Assembly (NCBI RefSeq): GCF_035989885.1
Contig: NZ_CP108518.1
Location: forward strand, 5,695,001 to 5,759,000
DNA length: 64,000 bases
Source of the DNA: Streptomyces sp. NBC_01232
Lineage (GTDB): Bacteria > Actinomycetota > Actinomycetes > Streptomycetales > Streptomycetaceae
Reading direction: 5' to 3'
The number at the start of each line of letters is the position of its first letter. Within the stretch, counting starts at the first letter, position 1. The notes below the pieces were generated by a model. That model was not told where the DNA came from and did not search any database. It saw only the letters and a program-made list of their open reading frames with translations. The position numbers and the translations under genes were made by a program. Of the stretch, positions 44,738 through 54,266 are shown one piece after another.

Positions 44738-45853
44738 CTACTTCTGCCGCTTGTAGAACGGCAGCGCCACGACCTCGTACGGCTCATGCGTACCGCGAAT
44801 GTCGATGCCGACGCCGGAGGTACCGGGCGCGGCGTGCGCCGCGTCCACGTACGCCATCGCGATCGGCTTGCCCAGCGTCGGGGACGGGGCGCCGGAGGTG
44901 ACCTCACCGATGACCTGGCCGTCGGCGACGACCGGGAACCCGGCGCGCGGAACGCGGCGCCCCTCGGCGATCAGACCGACCAGCTTGCGCGGCGCCTTGG
45001 TGGCGGCGCGCTCGGCGGCGGCCTCCAGGGCGGCGCGGCCGACGAAGTCCCCCTCCTTCTCGAACTTCACGACCCGGCCCAGGCCCGCGTCGAACGGGGT
45101 GAGGGAGGTCGTCAGCTCGTGCCCGTACAGCGGCATGCCCGCTTCCAGGCGCAGGGTGTCGCGGCAGGACAGGCCGGCCGGCACCAGGCCGACGCCCTCG
45201 CCCGCCTTGGTCAGCGCCTGCCACAGCTCCACGGCGTGCTCGGGGGCGACGAACAGCTCGAAGCCGTCCTCGCCGGTGTAGCCGGTACGCGCGATCAGCG
45301 CGGGCACGCCCGCGACGGTGCCCGGCAGGCCGGCGTAGTACTTCAGGCCGTCCAGGTCGGCGTCGGTCAGGGACGCCAGGATGCCGGGGGACTCCGGACC
45401 CTGCACCGCGAGCAGCGCGTACGCGTCACGGTCGTCGCGGACCTCGGTGTCGAAGCCGGCGGCGCGCTCGGTCAGGGCGTCCAGGACGACCTGGGCGTTG
45501 GAGGCGTTGGCGACGACCATGTACTCGGTCTCGCCGAGGCGGTAGACGATCAGGTCGTCGACGATCCCGCCGTCCTCCTGACAGATGTGCGTGTAGCGGG
45601 CGCGGCCGACGCCGACGGTGGAGATGTTGCCGACCAGCGCGTAGTCCAGGGCCTTGACGGCCTCCGGGCCGGTGAGCGTGATCTCGCCCATGTGGGACAG
45701 GTCGAAGAGACCGGCCCTGGTGCGTACGGCGTTGTGCTCGTCGCGCTCGCTGGCGTACCGCAGCGGCATGTCCCAGCCCGCGAAGTCGGTCATGGTCGCA
45801 CCGAGAGAGCGGTGCAACGCATCGAGGGCGGTCAGGCGGGGGGCAGTGCTCAT
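44738..45853 (-). CDS. gcvT: Aminomethyltransferase (glycine cleavage T protein)
   Basis: Tetrahydrofolate-dependent enzyme that releases ammonia and forms methylene-THF from the aminomethyl-lipoyl H protein. The 371-residue protein shows the GCV_T domain ([38 protein letters not shown]) and the C-terminal barrel ([23 protein letters not shown]). An ATG at 45853 with GGGAGCC upstream is chosen; the longer frame upstream reads through the riboswitch. First gene of the gcvT-gcvH-glyA unit. Confidence 0.96.
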   Translation of the reverse strand: MSTAPRLTALDALHRSLGATMTDFAGWDMPLRYASERDEHNAVRTRAGLFDLSHMGEITLTGPEAVKALDYALVGNISTVGVGRARYTHICQEDGGIVDDLIVYRLGETEYMVVANASNAQVVLDALTERAAGFDTEVRDDRDAYALLAVQGPESPGILASLTDADLDGLKYYAGLPGTVAGVPALIARTGYTGEDGFELFVAPEHAVELWQALTKAGEGVGLVPAGLSCRDTLRLEAGMPLYGHELTTSLTPFDAGLGRVVKFEKEGDFVGRAALEAAAERAATKAPRKLVGLIAEGRRVPRAGFPVVADGQVIGEVTSGAPSPTLGKPIAMAYVDAAHAAPGTSGVGIDIRGTHEPYEVVALPFYKRQK

Positions 45854-45902
45854 GGGTGTGGCTCCCGGGTCCCAGGGCATCGACATGACATGACGAGGAC
45901 GT

Positions 45903-46127
45903 TCCTCCCCATCTGTCATCGGAACCTGAGAGGTTCGCCGAGAGTTCCACCGATCAGCAGATCGCCGGATTTCATCGACTTGCACCTTGGGTGGAGCTGC
46001 GCAGCAGCTCGCTTTTCAGATCTGCCTCATCCACGCGGTACGGGGCCTGAGAGATTCAAGGGAGGTTCTTGCTCCTTCGGCGCCCGCGCACGGCCTTGCG
46101 GCGTGCCGGGACTCTCCCGCGCGGATT
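45903..46127 (-). ncRNA. Tandem glycine riboswitch upstream of gcvT
   Basis: Read leftward, the first aptamer shows GGGAGAG, then the GCCGAAGGAGCAA core (about 46069-46081) and TCTCTCAGGC (about 46045-46054), with the typical GAGGCAGATCTGAAAAG tail. The second shows a CAAGGTGCAAG core (about 45979-45989) and CCTCTCAGG (about 45925-45933), followed by GATGACAGATGGGGA (about 45906-45920). These are the conserved blocks of the glycine riboswitch (Rfam RF00504). Glycine binding normally turns such gcv operons on. The gcvT start lies about 50 bases downstream. Confidence 0.9.
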
Positions 46128-46317
46128 CAAGCGGCCTGTATGCAGTTGGTCCAGATGGCGCACATCATTGCACGCCATGCCCGAGATCGGGCGGCGGGGT
46201 CCGAAAGTTCGTACGGCCCTCCGAAGGGGCCGACCGGAACCGGCCCCGCCGGATTACCGTCTCTTTACACTCAGTGGGCAAGGGTCCTGGTGACCCGATT
46301 CGGGGGAGGCGAACACT
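46128..46317. promoter_or_regulatory. Divergent promoter region, gcvT operon / P-loop gene
   Basis: About 190 bases that must hold the leftward promoter of the riboswitch-gcvT transcript and the rightward promoter of the P-loop gene. A TACACT at 46267-46272 is a possible rightward -10 box without a clear -35. Nothing else was identified. Confidence 0.35.
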
Positions 46318-46992
46318 GTGCGGAGATTCGGAGTGGTGACGACGACGGGAACCGTGGACGCGGTGCCGGCGCAGCGCGGCGCGCGCGAGCGCAGGAGGGC
46401 GGCCGACGCGGGCCTCGGCCTCGTCCGTGACCTGCGCGGACCGGCCGTACGCGCCCCGCAGTCGCTCGGCTTCGCGGCCGGGGACATCGTCGTGGTGTCC
46501 GGCCTGCCCGGTGGCGGCAAGAGCACCCTGATCAAGCGGGCGGCCGCCGAGGGCGGGGCGGTCGACTCCCAGGACACCCGTGAGCGCTGGGAGCAGCGGA
46601 TGCCCGCGGCACTCCCGTACGCCGTGTACCGGCCGCTGGTGCGCGCCGCGCACTACTGGGGGCTGTGGCAGATCCTGCGCTCCGGGGCCTCCGTGGTCGT
46701 CCACGACTGCGGCACGCAGAGCTGGGTACGGGGCCTGCTCGCAGCCGCCGCCCGTCGCCGAGGCCGGGCGCTGCACCTGCTGCTGCTGGACAGCAGCCCC
46801 GAGGAGGCGCTCTCCGGACAGGCCGCGCGCGGCCGCCGGGTCTCCGTGTACGCCTTCGCGCGCCACCGCGGCGCGGTGACCCGGCTGCTCCGCGAGGCCG
46901 AAGCGGGCCGGCCGCCCGCGGGCTGCGCCTCGGCGACCCTGCTGGACCGCCGCTCGGCCGCCGCCGTGACCGGGATCCACTTCCACGGCTGA
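46318..46992 (+). CDS. P-loop ATPase/kinase-like protein
   Basis: A 224-residue protein with a Walker A motif GLPGGGKST (about residue 62-70) after a basic N-terminal region, a VVHDCGTQ segment that could serve as Walker B, and an Arg-rich lid region (AARGRRVSVYAFARHRGA). The pattern resembles AAA_33-type zeta-toxin/polynucleotide-kinase-like P-loop proteins, which phosphorylate small molecules or nucleic acids. The substrate is unknown. The GTG at 46318 has GGGGAGG eight bases upstream. It precedes two SseB-type genes in the same direction. Confidence 0.82.
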   Translation: MRRFGVVTTTGTVDAVPAQRGARERRRAADAGLGLVRDLRGPAVRAPQSLGFAAGDIVVVSGLPGGGKSTLIKRAAAEGGAVDSQDTRERWEQRMPAALPYAVYRPLVRAAHYWGLWQILRSGASVVVHDCGTQSWVRGLLAAAARRRGRALHLLLLDSSPEEALSGQAARGRRVSVYAFARHRGAVTRLLREAEAGRPPAGCASATLLDRRSAAAVTGIHFHG

Positions 46993-47070
46993 GCCCCAGC
47001 GGACGGCACGTGGCCGGGCCCGATAGCCTCGGCACGACACGCGCGGGATTCCAGACAGGGGCAGGGGCAG

Positions 47071-47805
47071 ATGCAGGGCAGCGGCTGGCCGGGAAATGAG
47101 CTGGAGCAGGTGCTCGGGGCGGCGCTGGGGCAGCCGGACGCCGGGGGGCGGATCCTGGAGGTCCTCGGGCGCAGCCGGGTCTGGGTGCCGCTGCCGGGCG
47201 GCAGCGGCCGGGCGACGGCCGGCCTCGACCTGCCCACCATGGACATCGGCGGGGCGGCGTACGTGCCCGTCTACAGCTCCGAGGCCCAGTTCCTCGCCTG
47301 CGTCGGCCCCGGCATGGACTTCGCGGTGGCTCCCGCCGTCGAGTTCGCCCGCGGCCTGCCCCCGCAGCTCGGCATCGCCCTGAACCCCGAGGGGGCCGTC
47401 GGGGTACCGCTCCCGCCGCCCGCCGTCGCGGAGCTGTGCCGTGCGGGCCGCGGCCCGCTCGACGGCCCTGCCACCGGCGGCCGCGTCCGGCTCTACGAGC
47501 CCGACTGGCAGGAGGACCCGGTGGACTTCCTGGCCGCCGCCACGGAGGAGTTCCGGGCCACGGGGGTGGTCGCCGCCGCGCACCGCTGCCTCGCCAGCGT
47601 CGAGGGCGGGGCGCCCCAGCTGTTCATCGGTGTCCGCCTGGTGGGATGGGAACCGGAGATGCAGAGCGCTCCGATGGAGGCCCTCGGGCGGGCCCTGACG
47701 CGCGTCCCGCCGCCGTGGCCCGTCCAGTTGATCCTGCTCGATGCCGCCCAGGACCCGGTCACGGACTGGATTCGTGAGCGCGTACGCCCCTTCTACCTGC
47801 CGTAG
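47071..47805 (+). CDS. SseB-type protein (first of two)
   Basis: A 244-residue protein with an SseB N-terminal domain (ELEQVLGAALGQP, YVPVYSSEAQFLA, FARGLPPQLGIALNPEGAVGVPLPP) and an SseB C-terminal domain (about 130-244, EPDWQEDPVDFL, VQLILLD, WIRERVRPFYLP). SseB was named for enhanced serine sensitivity in E. coli; its biochemical role is unclear. Location beside the serine/glycine genes is suggestive but not proof. The second SseB-type gene follows after 61 bases, so they likely form an operon. Confidence 0.87.
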   Translation: MQGSGWPGNELEQVLGAALGQPDAGGRILEVLGRSRVWVPLPGGSGRATAGLDLPTMDIGGAAYVPVYSSEAQFLACVGPGMDFAVAPAVEFARGLPPQLGIALNPEGAVGVPLPPPAVAELCRAGRGPLDGPATGGRVRLYEPDWQEDPVDFLAAATEEFRATGVVAAAHRCLASVEGGAPQLFIGVRLVGWEPEMQSAPMEALGRALTRVPPPWPVQLILLDAAQDPVTDWIRERVRPFYLP

Positions 47806-47866
47806 GGCCGCTTAAGCTGGTTACATCTCCTGGCCGCACGCGCGACTGCCGGTTCGGAGGACACGC

Positions 47867-48640
47867 GTGGAGCGACGGGCGGACGAAGAGGGGTACCGGG
47901 TGAGTGCGTCAGGCACGGCCGCGGCCGGGCAGGTCGAGCACATGATGCGCCAGGTGACTCCCGGGCGCTATGAGAGTTACGAGTCACTCCTGCACGCCCT
48001 CTCCGAGGGCCGGCTGTGGATGCTGCTCTGGCAGGGGCAGCCGGGATCCCCGGACGCCCAGTACGGGGGCATGGAGGTCGAAAGCCTCGGCTACGCGCCC
48101 TGCGTCACCTCCCCCCAGGAGCTGGCGGCCAGTGGCTGGAACAGGGGCTACGAGGTGGTCACCGGGCGGGACATCGCCCGCGCGCTGTACCCGGACCGCT
48201 GGGGGCTGTGGCTCAACCCGCACGCCCAGGGCGGCGGCCTCGGCGTGCCCTGGGCCGACCTGCGCCGGATCGCCACGGGCCTCGACCGGATGCCGGCCGG
48301 ACCGCTGCGGCTGTCCGAGCCCGCGATCGAGCTCCCGCAGTTCTACGGACTGCTGACCCAGCACGCGCACCGCACCCCGGCCGTCCGGTCGCTGCGCCGC
48401 GCCTGGGTGCAGCCCGCGCTCGGATCGCCGTACCTCGCGGTCGGGCTCGACCTGTACGACGCCTCCGCGCCCGCGCTGGAATCCGTACGGGAGATGATGC
48501 GGCAGTCGGTCGGGGTGGTCCCCGAGGGGGTGCCGGTGTGCACGGTCGCGCTCGGGGACGAGCACGACCCCGTCGCCATGTGGCTGCGCGCGCAGACCCG
48601 CCCCTTCTACGACCGCGAGGGCCAGGCGCCGGCGTACTGA
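47867..48640 (+). CDS. SseB-type protein (second of two)
   Basis: A 257-residue protein with the same two-domain SseB layout as its neighbour: EHMMRQVTPGRYESYESLLHAL, a middle segment AASGWNRGYEVVTGRDIARALYPDRWGLWLNP (split here over two motifs) and an end with VALGDEHDPVAMWLRAQTRPFYD. It keeps RSLRRAWVQPA, well conserved in streptomycetes as I recall. GGAGGA supports the GTG at 47867; a GTG at 47900 gives MSASGTAAAG, closer to remembered homologues, and is a serious alternative. A hairpin terminator follows. Confidence 0.86.
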   Translation: MERRADEEGYRVSASGTAAAGQVEHMMRQVTPGRYESYESLLHALSEGRLWMLLWQGQPGSPDAQYGGMEVESLGYAPCVTSPQELAASGWNRGYEVVTGRDIARALYPDRWGLWLNPHAQGGGLGVPWADLRRIATGLDRMPAGPLRLSEPAIELPQFYGLLTQHAHRTPAVRSLRRAWVQPALGSPYLAVGLDLYDASAPALESVREMMRQSVGVVPEGVPVCTVALGDEHDPVAMWLRAQTRPFYDREGQAPAY

Positions 48641-49131
48641 CCCGGCGCGGGACCCGCCCCGACGACGGGCGGAGCCGCGTTCCGCGATATCCGCATATTG
48701 AGACATCCATCTCGAAGGCCGCACCGGTCCCATCGGTGCGGCCTTCGGCATATCCGGTGATTGCGCCCAAGATCCATGGCCGAAAGGGCAGTTGGGCCGG
48801 ATGTCCGTTCCGCGCAGAACGGGCGGTGTTTCACCGCTCAACAGGTCCCGGGGTTCGGATAACGGAAGGTGTAGGCGTAGATCACGGTTGCGCATCACAT
48901 CCCCGGCAGGTCTGGCGGGCGCTCGAGAGGGCGTTGAAGACTCCACCCCACCGAAGGCCGGGCCAACCGGGCCCGCCGCAAGGAACAGCTCTTCAGGCTG
49001 ACTTCGGACTCGCCGCACCACCCACGCCGACGCAGCCGCCGGCACGCACCACCAGTGCCACCGATGTGAACCAAGCCGCTACGGCGGCGGCCAGGGCCGG
49101 CGACCGTCGGCCGAGAGGGGTCCCCACCACG
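48641..49131. other. Intergenic region before the peptide ABC transporter operon
   Basis: About 490 bases. It starts with the SseB terminator; between about 48750 and 49100 no gene was recognised, although one long frame stays open into the permease. A promoter for the ABC operon is expected; GGATAACG near 48857 could be a -10 region. Nothing firmer is visible. Confidence 0.4.
48713..48747 (+). terminator. Terminator hairpin after SseB genes
   Basis: A perfect 14-bp stem CGAAGGCCGCACCG / CGGTGCGGCCTTCG with a 7-base loop. Confidence 0.7.
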
Positions 49132-50133
49132 ATGACGGCTTCACCCACAGCGCCCAGTGAGCCGGTGCTCACGCAGCCCGACGGGACATCCGGCGGGGCG
49201 ACGCAGAAGCGGATCGAGGGACGTTCGCTCGGCCGCATCGCGTGGATCAGACTCAAGCGCGACAAGGTGGCGATGGCCGGCGGCACCGTCGTGCTGCTGC
49301 TCGTGGTGCTGGCCATGCTCTCGCAGCCGATCCAGTGGATGTTCGGACTGGACCCGGACGCCCTGCACCAGGACCTCATCGACCCCTCCCTGGCGACCCC
49401 CATCGGCTCCTTCGGCGGCATCAGCTGGGAGCACCCGCTCGGCGTGGAGCCGAAGTTCGGCCGCGACATAGCCACCCGCATCCTGGAAGGCTCCTGGGTC
49501 TCCCTGCTGGTCGCCTTCGGATCGACCCTGGTCTCGGTCTTCATCGGCTCCGTGCTCGGCGTCATCGCCGGCTACTACGGAGGCTGGGCCGACACGGTCA
49601 TCAGCCGCATGATGGACACCTTCCTGGCCTTCCCGCTGCTGCTCTTCGCGATCTCCATCTCGGCCGCCCTCCAGGGCGGGGCCTTCGGCCTCGAGGGGCT
49701 GCCGCTGCACATCAGCGTGCTGATCTTCGTGATCGGCTTCTTCAGCTGGCCCTACATCGGACGCATCGTGCGCGGCCAGACGCTCTCGCTGCGCGAGCGG
49801 GAGTTCGTCGACGCGGCCCGCAGCCTCGGAGCCCGCGGCCCCTTCATCGTCTTCCGGGAGCTGCTGCCGAACCTGGTCGCCCCGATCCTCGTCTACTCCA
49901 CGCTGCTCATCCCGACCAACATCCTGTTCGAGGCCTCCCTGAGCTTCCTCGGCGTGGGTATCCAGCCACCGCAGGCCTCATGGGGCGGAATGCTCAGCTC
50001 CGCCGTGGACTACTACAAGGTCGACCCGATGTTCATGGTCGTCCCGGGCATGGCGATCTTCCTCACCGTGCTCGCCTTCAACCTCCTCGGCGACGGTCTG
50101 CGCGACGCCCTGGACCCCAAGAGCTCGCGCTGA
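49132..50133 (+). CDS. Oligopeptide ABC transporter permease (DppC/OppC type)
   Basis: A 333-residue membrane protein with an N-terminal OppC_N segment (KRDKVAMAGGTVVLLLV) and a BPD_transp_1 domain containing the EAA loop FVDAARSLGARGPFIVFRELLPN, which contacts the ATPases. Six or so membrane segments are visible. It is the first gene of a five-gene transporter operon in the unusual order permease, binding protein, permease, ATPase, ATPase. AGAGGGG lies about 11 bases ahead of the ATG at 49132, a longish spacing; an earlier start is possible. Confidence 0.92.
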   Translation: MTASPTAPSEPVLTQPDGTSGGATQKRIEGRSLGRIAWIRLKRDKVAMAGGTVVLLLVVLAMLSQPIQWMFGLDPDALHQDLIDPSLATPIGSFGGISWEHPLGVEPKFGRDIATRILEGSWVSLLVAFGSTLVSVFIGSVLGVIAGYYGGWADTVISRMMDTFLAFPLLLFAISISAALQGGAFGLEGLPLHISVLIFVIGFFSWPYIGRIVRGQTLSLREREFVDAARSLGARGPFIVFRELLPNLVAPILVYSTLLIPTNILFEASLSFLGVGIQPPQASWGGMLSSAVDYYKVDPMFMVVPGMAIFLTVLAFNLLGDGLRDALDPKSSR

Positions 50134-50211
50134 CCCACCCGTTCCTCGGGCACCCGGCCGAGGCTCCGCCAGTACCCACCATCACTCCGAATCAGGGGGC
50201 ATCACTCCGCC

Positions 50212-51960
50212 ATGAGAAGCAGGTCGAGAACAGCCGCGGTGCTTGCCGCCGCCATCACCGTCGTCCTCACCGCCTCCGCCTGCAATGGTGGTGACAAGAC
50301 CGGCGGCGACGACAAGTCGGCCGGCGCCAACGCCGCAGTCAAGGCCGTCGTCAACGCCGCGGACAAGAAGGGCGGGACGGTCGTCTACGAGGCGTCCGAC
50401 ACCCCCGACTCCTTCGACCCCGGCAACACGTACTACGGCTTCGTCTTCAACTTCAGCCGCCTGTACGCGCGTCCGCTGACCACCTTCGCGCCCGCCCCGG
50501 GCGCCGAGGGCAACAAGGTGGTCCCGGACCTCGCCGAGGGCCTCGGCACGCCGAGCGACGGCGGCGCCACCTGGACGTACAAGCTGCGCAAGGGCGTCAA
50601 GTACAGCGACGGCTCGCTGGTCACCTCCAAGGACGTCAAGTACGCGGTCGAGCGCAGCAACTTCGCGCGTGACGTGCACTCCAACGGTCCGAACTACCTC
50701 GCGCAGTACCTCAAGAACAACGAGACCCCGTACGAGGGCCCGTACAAGGACAAGTCCGACACCGGACTGCAGTCCATCGAGACCCCCGACGACCAGACGA
50801 TCGTCTTCAAGCTGAAGCAGCCCTTCGCCGAGTTCGACTACCTGCTGGCGAACCCGCAGTCGGCCCCCGTGCCGAAGGCCAAGGACAACGGCGCGGACTA
50901 TGTGAAGAACATCGTCTCCTCCGGCTCGTACATGTTCGAGAGCTACGAGCACGACAAGCAGGCCGTCCTGGTCCGCAACCCCAACTGGGACGCCTCCACG
51001 GACCCGCTGCGCAAGCAGCTCCCGGAGAAGATCGTCGTCAAGCTGAAGGTCAACCAGGAGACGATCGACTCCAACCTGAAGGCCGGCAACACCCACATCG
51101 ACATCGTCGGTAACGGTGTGGCCCAGCAGACCCAGACCGAGCTGCTGACCTCGAAGGACCCGAACACCGACAACGCCGAGGGTGGTCGCCTGGTCTACAT
51201 GGCGATGAACACCAAGGTGGCCCCGTTCGACAACGTGGAGTGCCGCAAGGCGGTCCAGTACGCGATCGACAAGGTGTCGGTGCAGACCGCCTTCGGCGGC
51301 CCGATCCGCGGCGCCATCGCCAGCACCGTCCTGCCGACCGACATCCCGGGTCACGTGGACTTCAACACCTACAAGACCCCCGATGACAAGGGCGACGAGG
51401 CCAAGGCCAAGGCCGCGCTGACCGCCTGCGGCCAGCCGAACGGCTTCGAGACCACCATCACCGCGCGCAACGACCGCGCCGGCGAGGTCGACATGGCCAC
51501 GGCCATCCAGGCGTCCCTGAAGAAGATCGGGATCACGGTCAAGATCCAGCAGTTCCCGGCCGGCAAGTACTTCAGTGACTACGCGGGTGTCCCGAAGTTC
51601 ACCGAGGACAACAAGATCGGCCTCATGATGATGCAGTGGGGCGCCGACTGGCCGAGCGGCTTCGGCTTCCTCCAGCAGGTCGTCCACGGTGACGCGATCA
51701 GCAAGACGGGCAACACCAACCTGTCGCAGCTGAACGACCCCGAGATCAACAAGCTGCTGAACGACAACATCGCCAACACCGACGCCGCCGCGCGCGAGAA
51801 GGTCTACGGCGAGATCGACAAGAAGGTCATGGACCAGGCGGTCATCGTGCCCCTGACCTACTTCAAGGTGCTGCACTACCGCTCGCCCAAGCTCACCAAC
51901 GTGGTCTCCAACCCGGCGTGGAGCGGTCAGTACGACTACCTCAACATCGGCCTGAAGTAA
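50212..51960 (+). CDS. Peptide-binding lipoprotein of ABC transporter (SBP_bac_5)
   Basis: A 582-residue extracytoplasmic solute-binding lipoprotein (lipobox LTASAC, Cys24) of family 5, which binds di- and oligopeptides or nickel-type ligands. Typical segments are SFDPGNTYYGFVFNFSRLYARPL near the start, WTYKLRKGVKYSDGSLVTSKDV in the middle (a KFxDGxxxTAxDV-type motif) and ALTACGQPNGFETTI later. The many Lys, Asp and Asn residues give it a lower GC content at wobble positions than neighbours. It sits between the two permease genes. Confidence 0.94.
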   Translation: MRSRSRTAAVLAAAITVVLTASACNGGDKTGGDDKSAGANAAVKAVVNAADKKGGTVVYEASDTPDSFDPGNTYYGFVFNFSRLYARPLTTFAPAPGAEGNKVVPDLAEGLGTPSDGGATWTYKLRKGVKYSDGSLVTSKDVKYAVERSNFARDVHSNGPNYLAQYLKNNETPYEGPYKDKSDTGLQSIETPDDQTIVFKLKQPFAEFDYLLANPQSAPVPKAKDNGADYVKNIVSSGSYMFESYEHDKQAVLVRNPNWDASTDPLRKQLPEKIVVKLKVNQETIDSNLKAGNTHIDIVGNGVAQQTQTELLTSKDPNTDNAEGGRLVYMAMNTKVAPFDNVECRKAVQYAIDKVSVQTAFGGPIRGAIASTVLPTDIPGHVDFNTYKTPDDKGDEAKAKAALTACGQPNGFETTITARNDRAGEVDMATAIQASLKKIGITVKIQQFPAGKYFSDYAGVPKFTEDNKIGLMMMQWGADWPSGFGFLQQVVHGDAISKTGNTNLSQLNDPEINKLLNDNIANTDAAAREKVYGEIDKKVMDQAVIVPLTYFKVLHYRSPKLTNVVSNPAWSGQYDYLNIGLK

Positions 51961-52110
51961 CCCCGGGCCGTAAGTCCGAAGGCAGTTTGACCCTCTCAGC
52001 CAGATCTGCCAGAACCGTGGAAGGCAGGTGAAGGCAGCAGTGCGCGCCGGTCCGTCCCGCGCCCCCGACCGGGGAGCGGGGCGGACCGGCGGACGCCGAA
52101 GCCGACCCCC

Positions 52111-53118
52111 GTGTTTGTGTACATCGTCCGGCGGCTGTTCGCCGCGGTGTTCCTGCTGCTCGTTGTCAGCGCGATCACCTTCGCGATCTTCTTCCTGCTG
52201 CCCCGGCTGGCCGGCGGCACGGCCGACTCGCTGGCCACCCAGTACGTGGGCAAGAACCCCTCGCCCGAGTCCATCGCCGCGGTCAAGAAGAACCTCGGTT
52301 TCGACCAGCCCCTGTACGCGCAGTACTGGGACTTCCTGAGGGGCATATTCGCGGGCCGCGAGTTCAACTACGGCCCCGACCCTTCGCAGTGCAACGCCCC
52401 CTGCCTCGGCTACTCCTTCAAGGACCACGTCGAGGTCTGGCCCGACATCGTCACCCGGCTGCCCGTCACCGCCTCCCTCACTCTGGGAGCCGCTTTCATC
52501 TGGCTGATCACGGGTGTCACCACCGGCGTGGTCTCGGCCCTGCGGCCGGGCTCGCTGTTCGACCGGCTCGCGATGGGCGTGGCCCTCGCCGGCGTCTCGC
52601 TGCCGATGTTCTTCACCGGCACGCTCTCGCTGGCCGTGTTCGTCTTCAACTGGCCCATGTTCACCAATGTGTACGTGGACTTCTCCGAGGATCCGGCGGC
52701 CTGGTTCCAGGGGCTGGTGCTGCCCTGGTGCACGCTCGCCTTCCTCTACTCCGCGCTCTACGCCCGGCTCACCCGGGCCGGAATGCTGGAGACCATGAGC
52801 GAGGACTACATCCGCACCGCGCGCGCCAAGGGCCTGCGCGAGCGGGTGGTCGTCACCCGCCACGGGCTGCGCTCCGCGCTGACCCCGATCGTGACCATCT
52901 TCGGCATGGACTTCGGGCTGCTCCTCGGCGGCGCCATCGTCACCGAGACGGTCTTCTCGTACCACGGCATCGGTGAGTACGCGTACCACGCCATCGCGGT
53001 GAACGACCTGCCGAAGATCCTCGGGGTGACCCTCTTCGCCGGATTCTTCATCGTGCTGTGCAACCTGGTGGTCGACCTCGTCTACGCCATCATCGACCCG
53101 AGGGTGAGGCTGTCGTGA
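52111..53118 (+). CDS. Oligopeptide ABC transporter permease (DppB/OppB type)
   Basis: A 335-residue membrane permease: the N-terminal FVYIVRRLFAAVFLLLVVSAITFAIF helix is typical of DppB, followed by an external domain (PSQCNAPCLGYSF with two cysteines) and the EAA loop YIRTARAKGLRERVVVTRHGLRSAL. The GTG at 52111 is weakly supported by a Shine-Dalgarno; a GTG at 52117 is close behind. The stop overlaps the next start by four bases. It pairs with the DppC-type permease at 49132. Confidence 0.92.
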   Translation: MFVYIVRRLFAAVFLLLVVSAITFAIFFLLPRLAGGTADSLATQYVGKNPSPESIAAVKKNLGFDQPLYAQYWDFLRGIFAGREFNYGPDPSQCNAPCLGYSFKDHVEVWPDIVTRLPVTASLTLGAAFIWLITGVTTGVVSALRPGSLFDRLAMGVALAGVSLPMFFTGTLSLAVFVFNWPMFTNVYVDFSEDPAAWFQGLVLPWCTLAFLYSALYARLTRAGMLETMSEDYIRTARAKGLRERVVVTRHGLRSALTPIVTIFGMDFGLLLGGAIVTETVFSYHGIGEYAYHAIAVNDLPKILGVTLFAGFFIVLCNLVVDLVYAIIDPRVRLS

Positions 53119-54266
53119 CCGATCCGACTCCGAAGGGGAGCGAGGCCGGCGCCGGCGACCGCGCCACCGACACCGCCACCACCGGCACCACCACCGCCCT
53201 CGCGGCGGTACCGGGCGACGGCCGTCCCGCCGAGGCCTTCCTCGACGTACGCGACCTCAAGGTCCACTTCCCCACCGACGACGGCGTCGTCAAATCGGTC
53301 GACGGGCTCTCCTTCCAGCTGGACAAGGGCCAGACCCTCGGCATCGTGGGCGAGTCCGGCTCCGGCAAGTCGGTCACCTCGCTGGCCGTCATGGGCCTGC
53401 ACCGGGTGGGCAACGCCAGCCGCTCCACCGTCGAGATGTCGGGCGAGATCTGGCTCGGCGGCAAGGAACTGCTGTCGGCCGAACCCGAGGAGGTGCGCCG
53501 GCTGCGGGGCCGCGACATGGCGATGATCTTCCAGGACCCGCTGAGCGCGCTGCACCCGTACTACACGATCGGCTCCCAGATCGTGGAGGCGTACCGCGTC
53601 CACAACGACGTGGACAAGAAGACGGCGCGCAAGCGGGCCGTCGAGATGCTCGACCGGGTGGGCATCCCCGAGCCGGGCAAGCGCGTCGACGACTATCCGC
53701 ACCAGTTCTCGGGCGGCATGCGCCAGCGCGCGATGATCGCGATGTCGCTGGTCAACAACCCCGACCTGCTGATCGCGGACGAGCCGACCACGGCCCTGGA
53801 CGTCACCGTGCAGGCGCAGATCCTGGACCTGATCCGTGATCTGCAGAAGGAGTTCGGCTCGGCCGTCATCATGATCACGCACGACCTCGGGGTCGTGGCG
53901 GAGATGGCCGACGAGATCCTCGTGATGTACGGCGGCCGGTGCGTCGAGCGGGGCACCGCCGAGAAGGTGTTCTACGAGCCCCGCCACCCCTACACCTGGG
54001 GCCTGCTGGGCTCGATGCCGCGCATCGACCGCGAGCAGAGCGAGCGCCTCATCCCGGTCAAGGGCTCCCCGCCCAGCCTCATCAACATCCCGGACGGCTG
54101 TGCCTTCAACCCGCGCTGCCCGTACGCCGACGTGCCCAAGGGCAACGTGACGCGTACGGTCCGGCCCGAGCTCACACAGGACGACAGCCGTCACTGGTCC
54201 GCCTGCCACATGTCGCAGGACGAGCGGACCCGGATCTGGACCGAAGAGATTGCGCCGAAGCTGTGA
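53115..54266 (+). CDS. Oligopeptide ABC transporter ATP-binding protein (DppD type)
   Basis: A 383-residue ATPase with Walker A GESGSGKS, signature FSGGMRQR, Walker [13 protein letters not shown] and a switch histidine in ITHDLG. The C-terminal oligo_HPY region has [10 protein letters not shown]. About 40 extra Ala/Thr-rich residues precede the domain. The GTG start overlaps the permease stop (GTGA) and its own stop overlaps the next GTG in the same way, so the last three genes are translationally coupled. Confidence 0.95.
   Translation: MTDPTPKGSEAGAGDRATDTATTGTTTALAAVPGDGRPAEAFLDVRDLKVHFPTDDGVVKSVDGLSFQLDKGQTLGIVGESGSGKSVTSLAVMGLHRVGNASRSTVEMSGEIWLGGKELLSAEPEEVRRLRGRDMAMIFQDPLSALHPYYTIGSQIVEAYRVHNDVDKKTARKRAVEMLDRVGIPEPGKRVDDYPHQFSGGMRQRAMIAMSLVNNPDLLIADEPTTALDVTVQAQILDLIRDLQKEFGSAVIMITHDLGVVAEMADEILVMYGGRCVERGTAEKVFYEPRHPYTWGLLGSMPRIDREQSERLIPVKGSPPSLINIPDGCAFNPRCPYADVPKGNVTRTVRPELTQDDSRHWSACHMSQDERTRIWTEEIAPKL

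Noticed and set aside
45853..45985. A 44-residue N-terminal extension of GcvT
   Set aside because: The bases form conserved parts of the glycine riboswitch; the family start at 45853 has a good Shine-Dalgarno.
50182..52989. A 935-residue leftward frame opposite the binding protein and permease
   Set aside because: Shadow of two well-supported transporter genes; no family resemblance.
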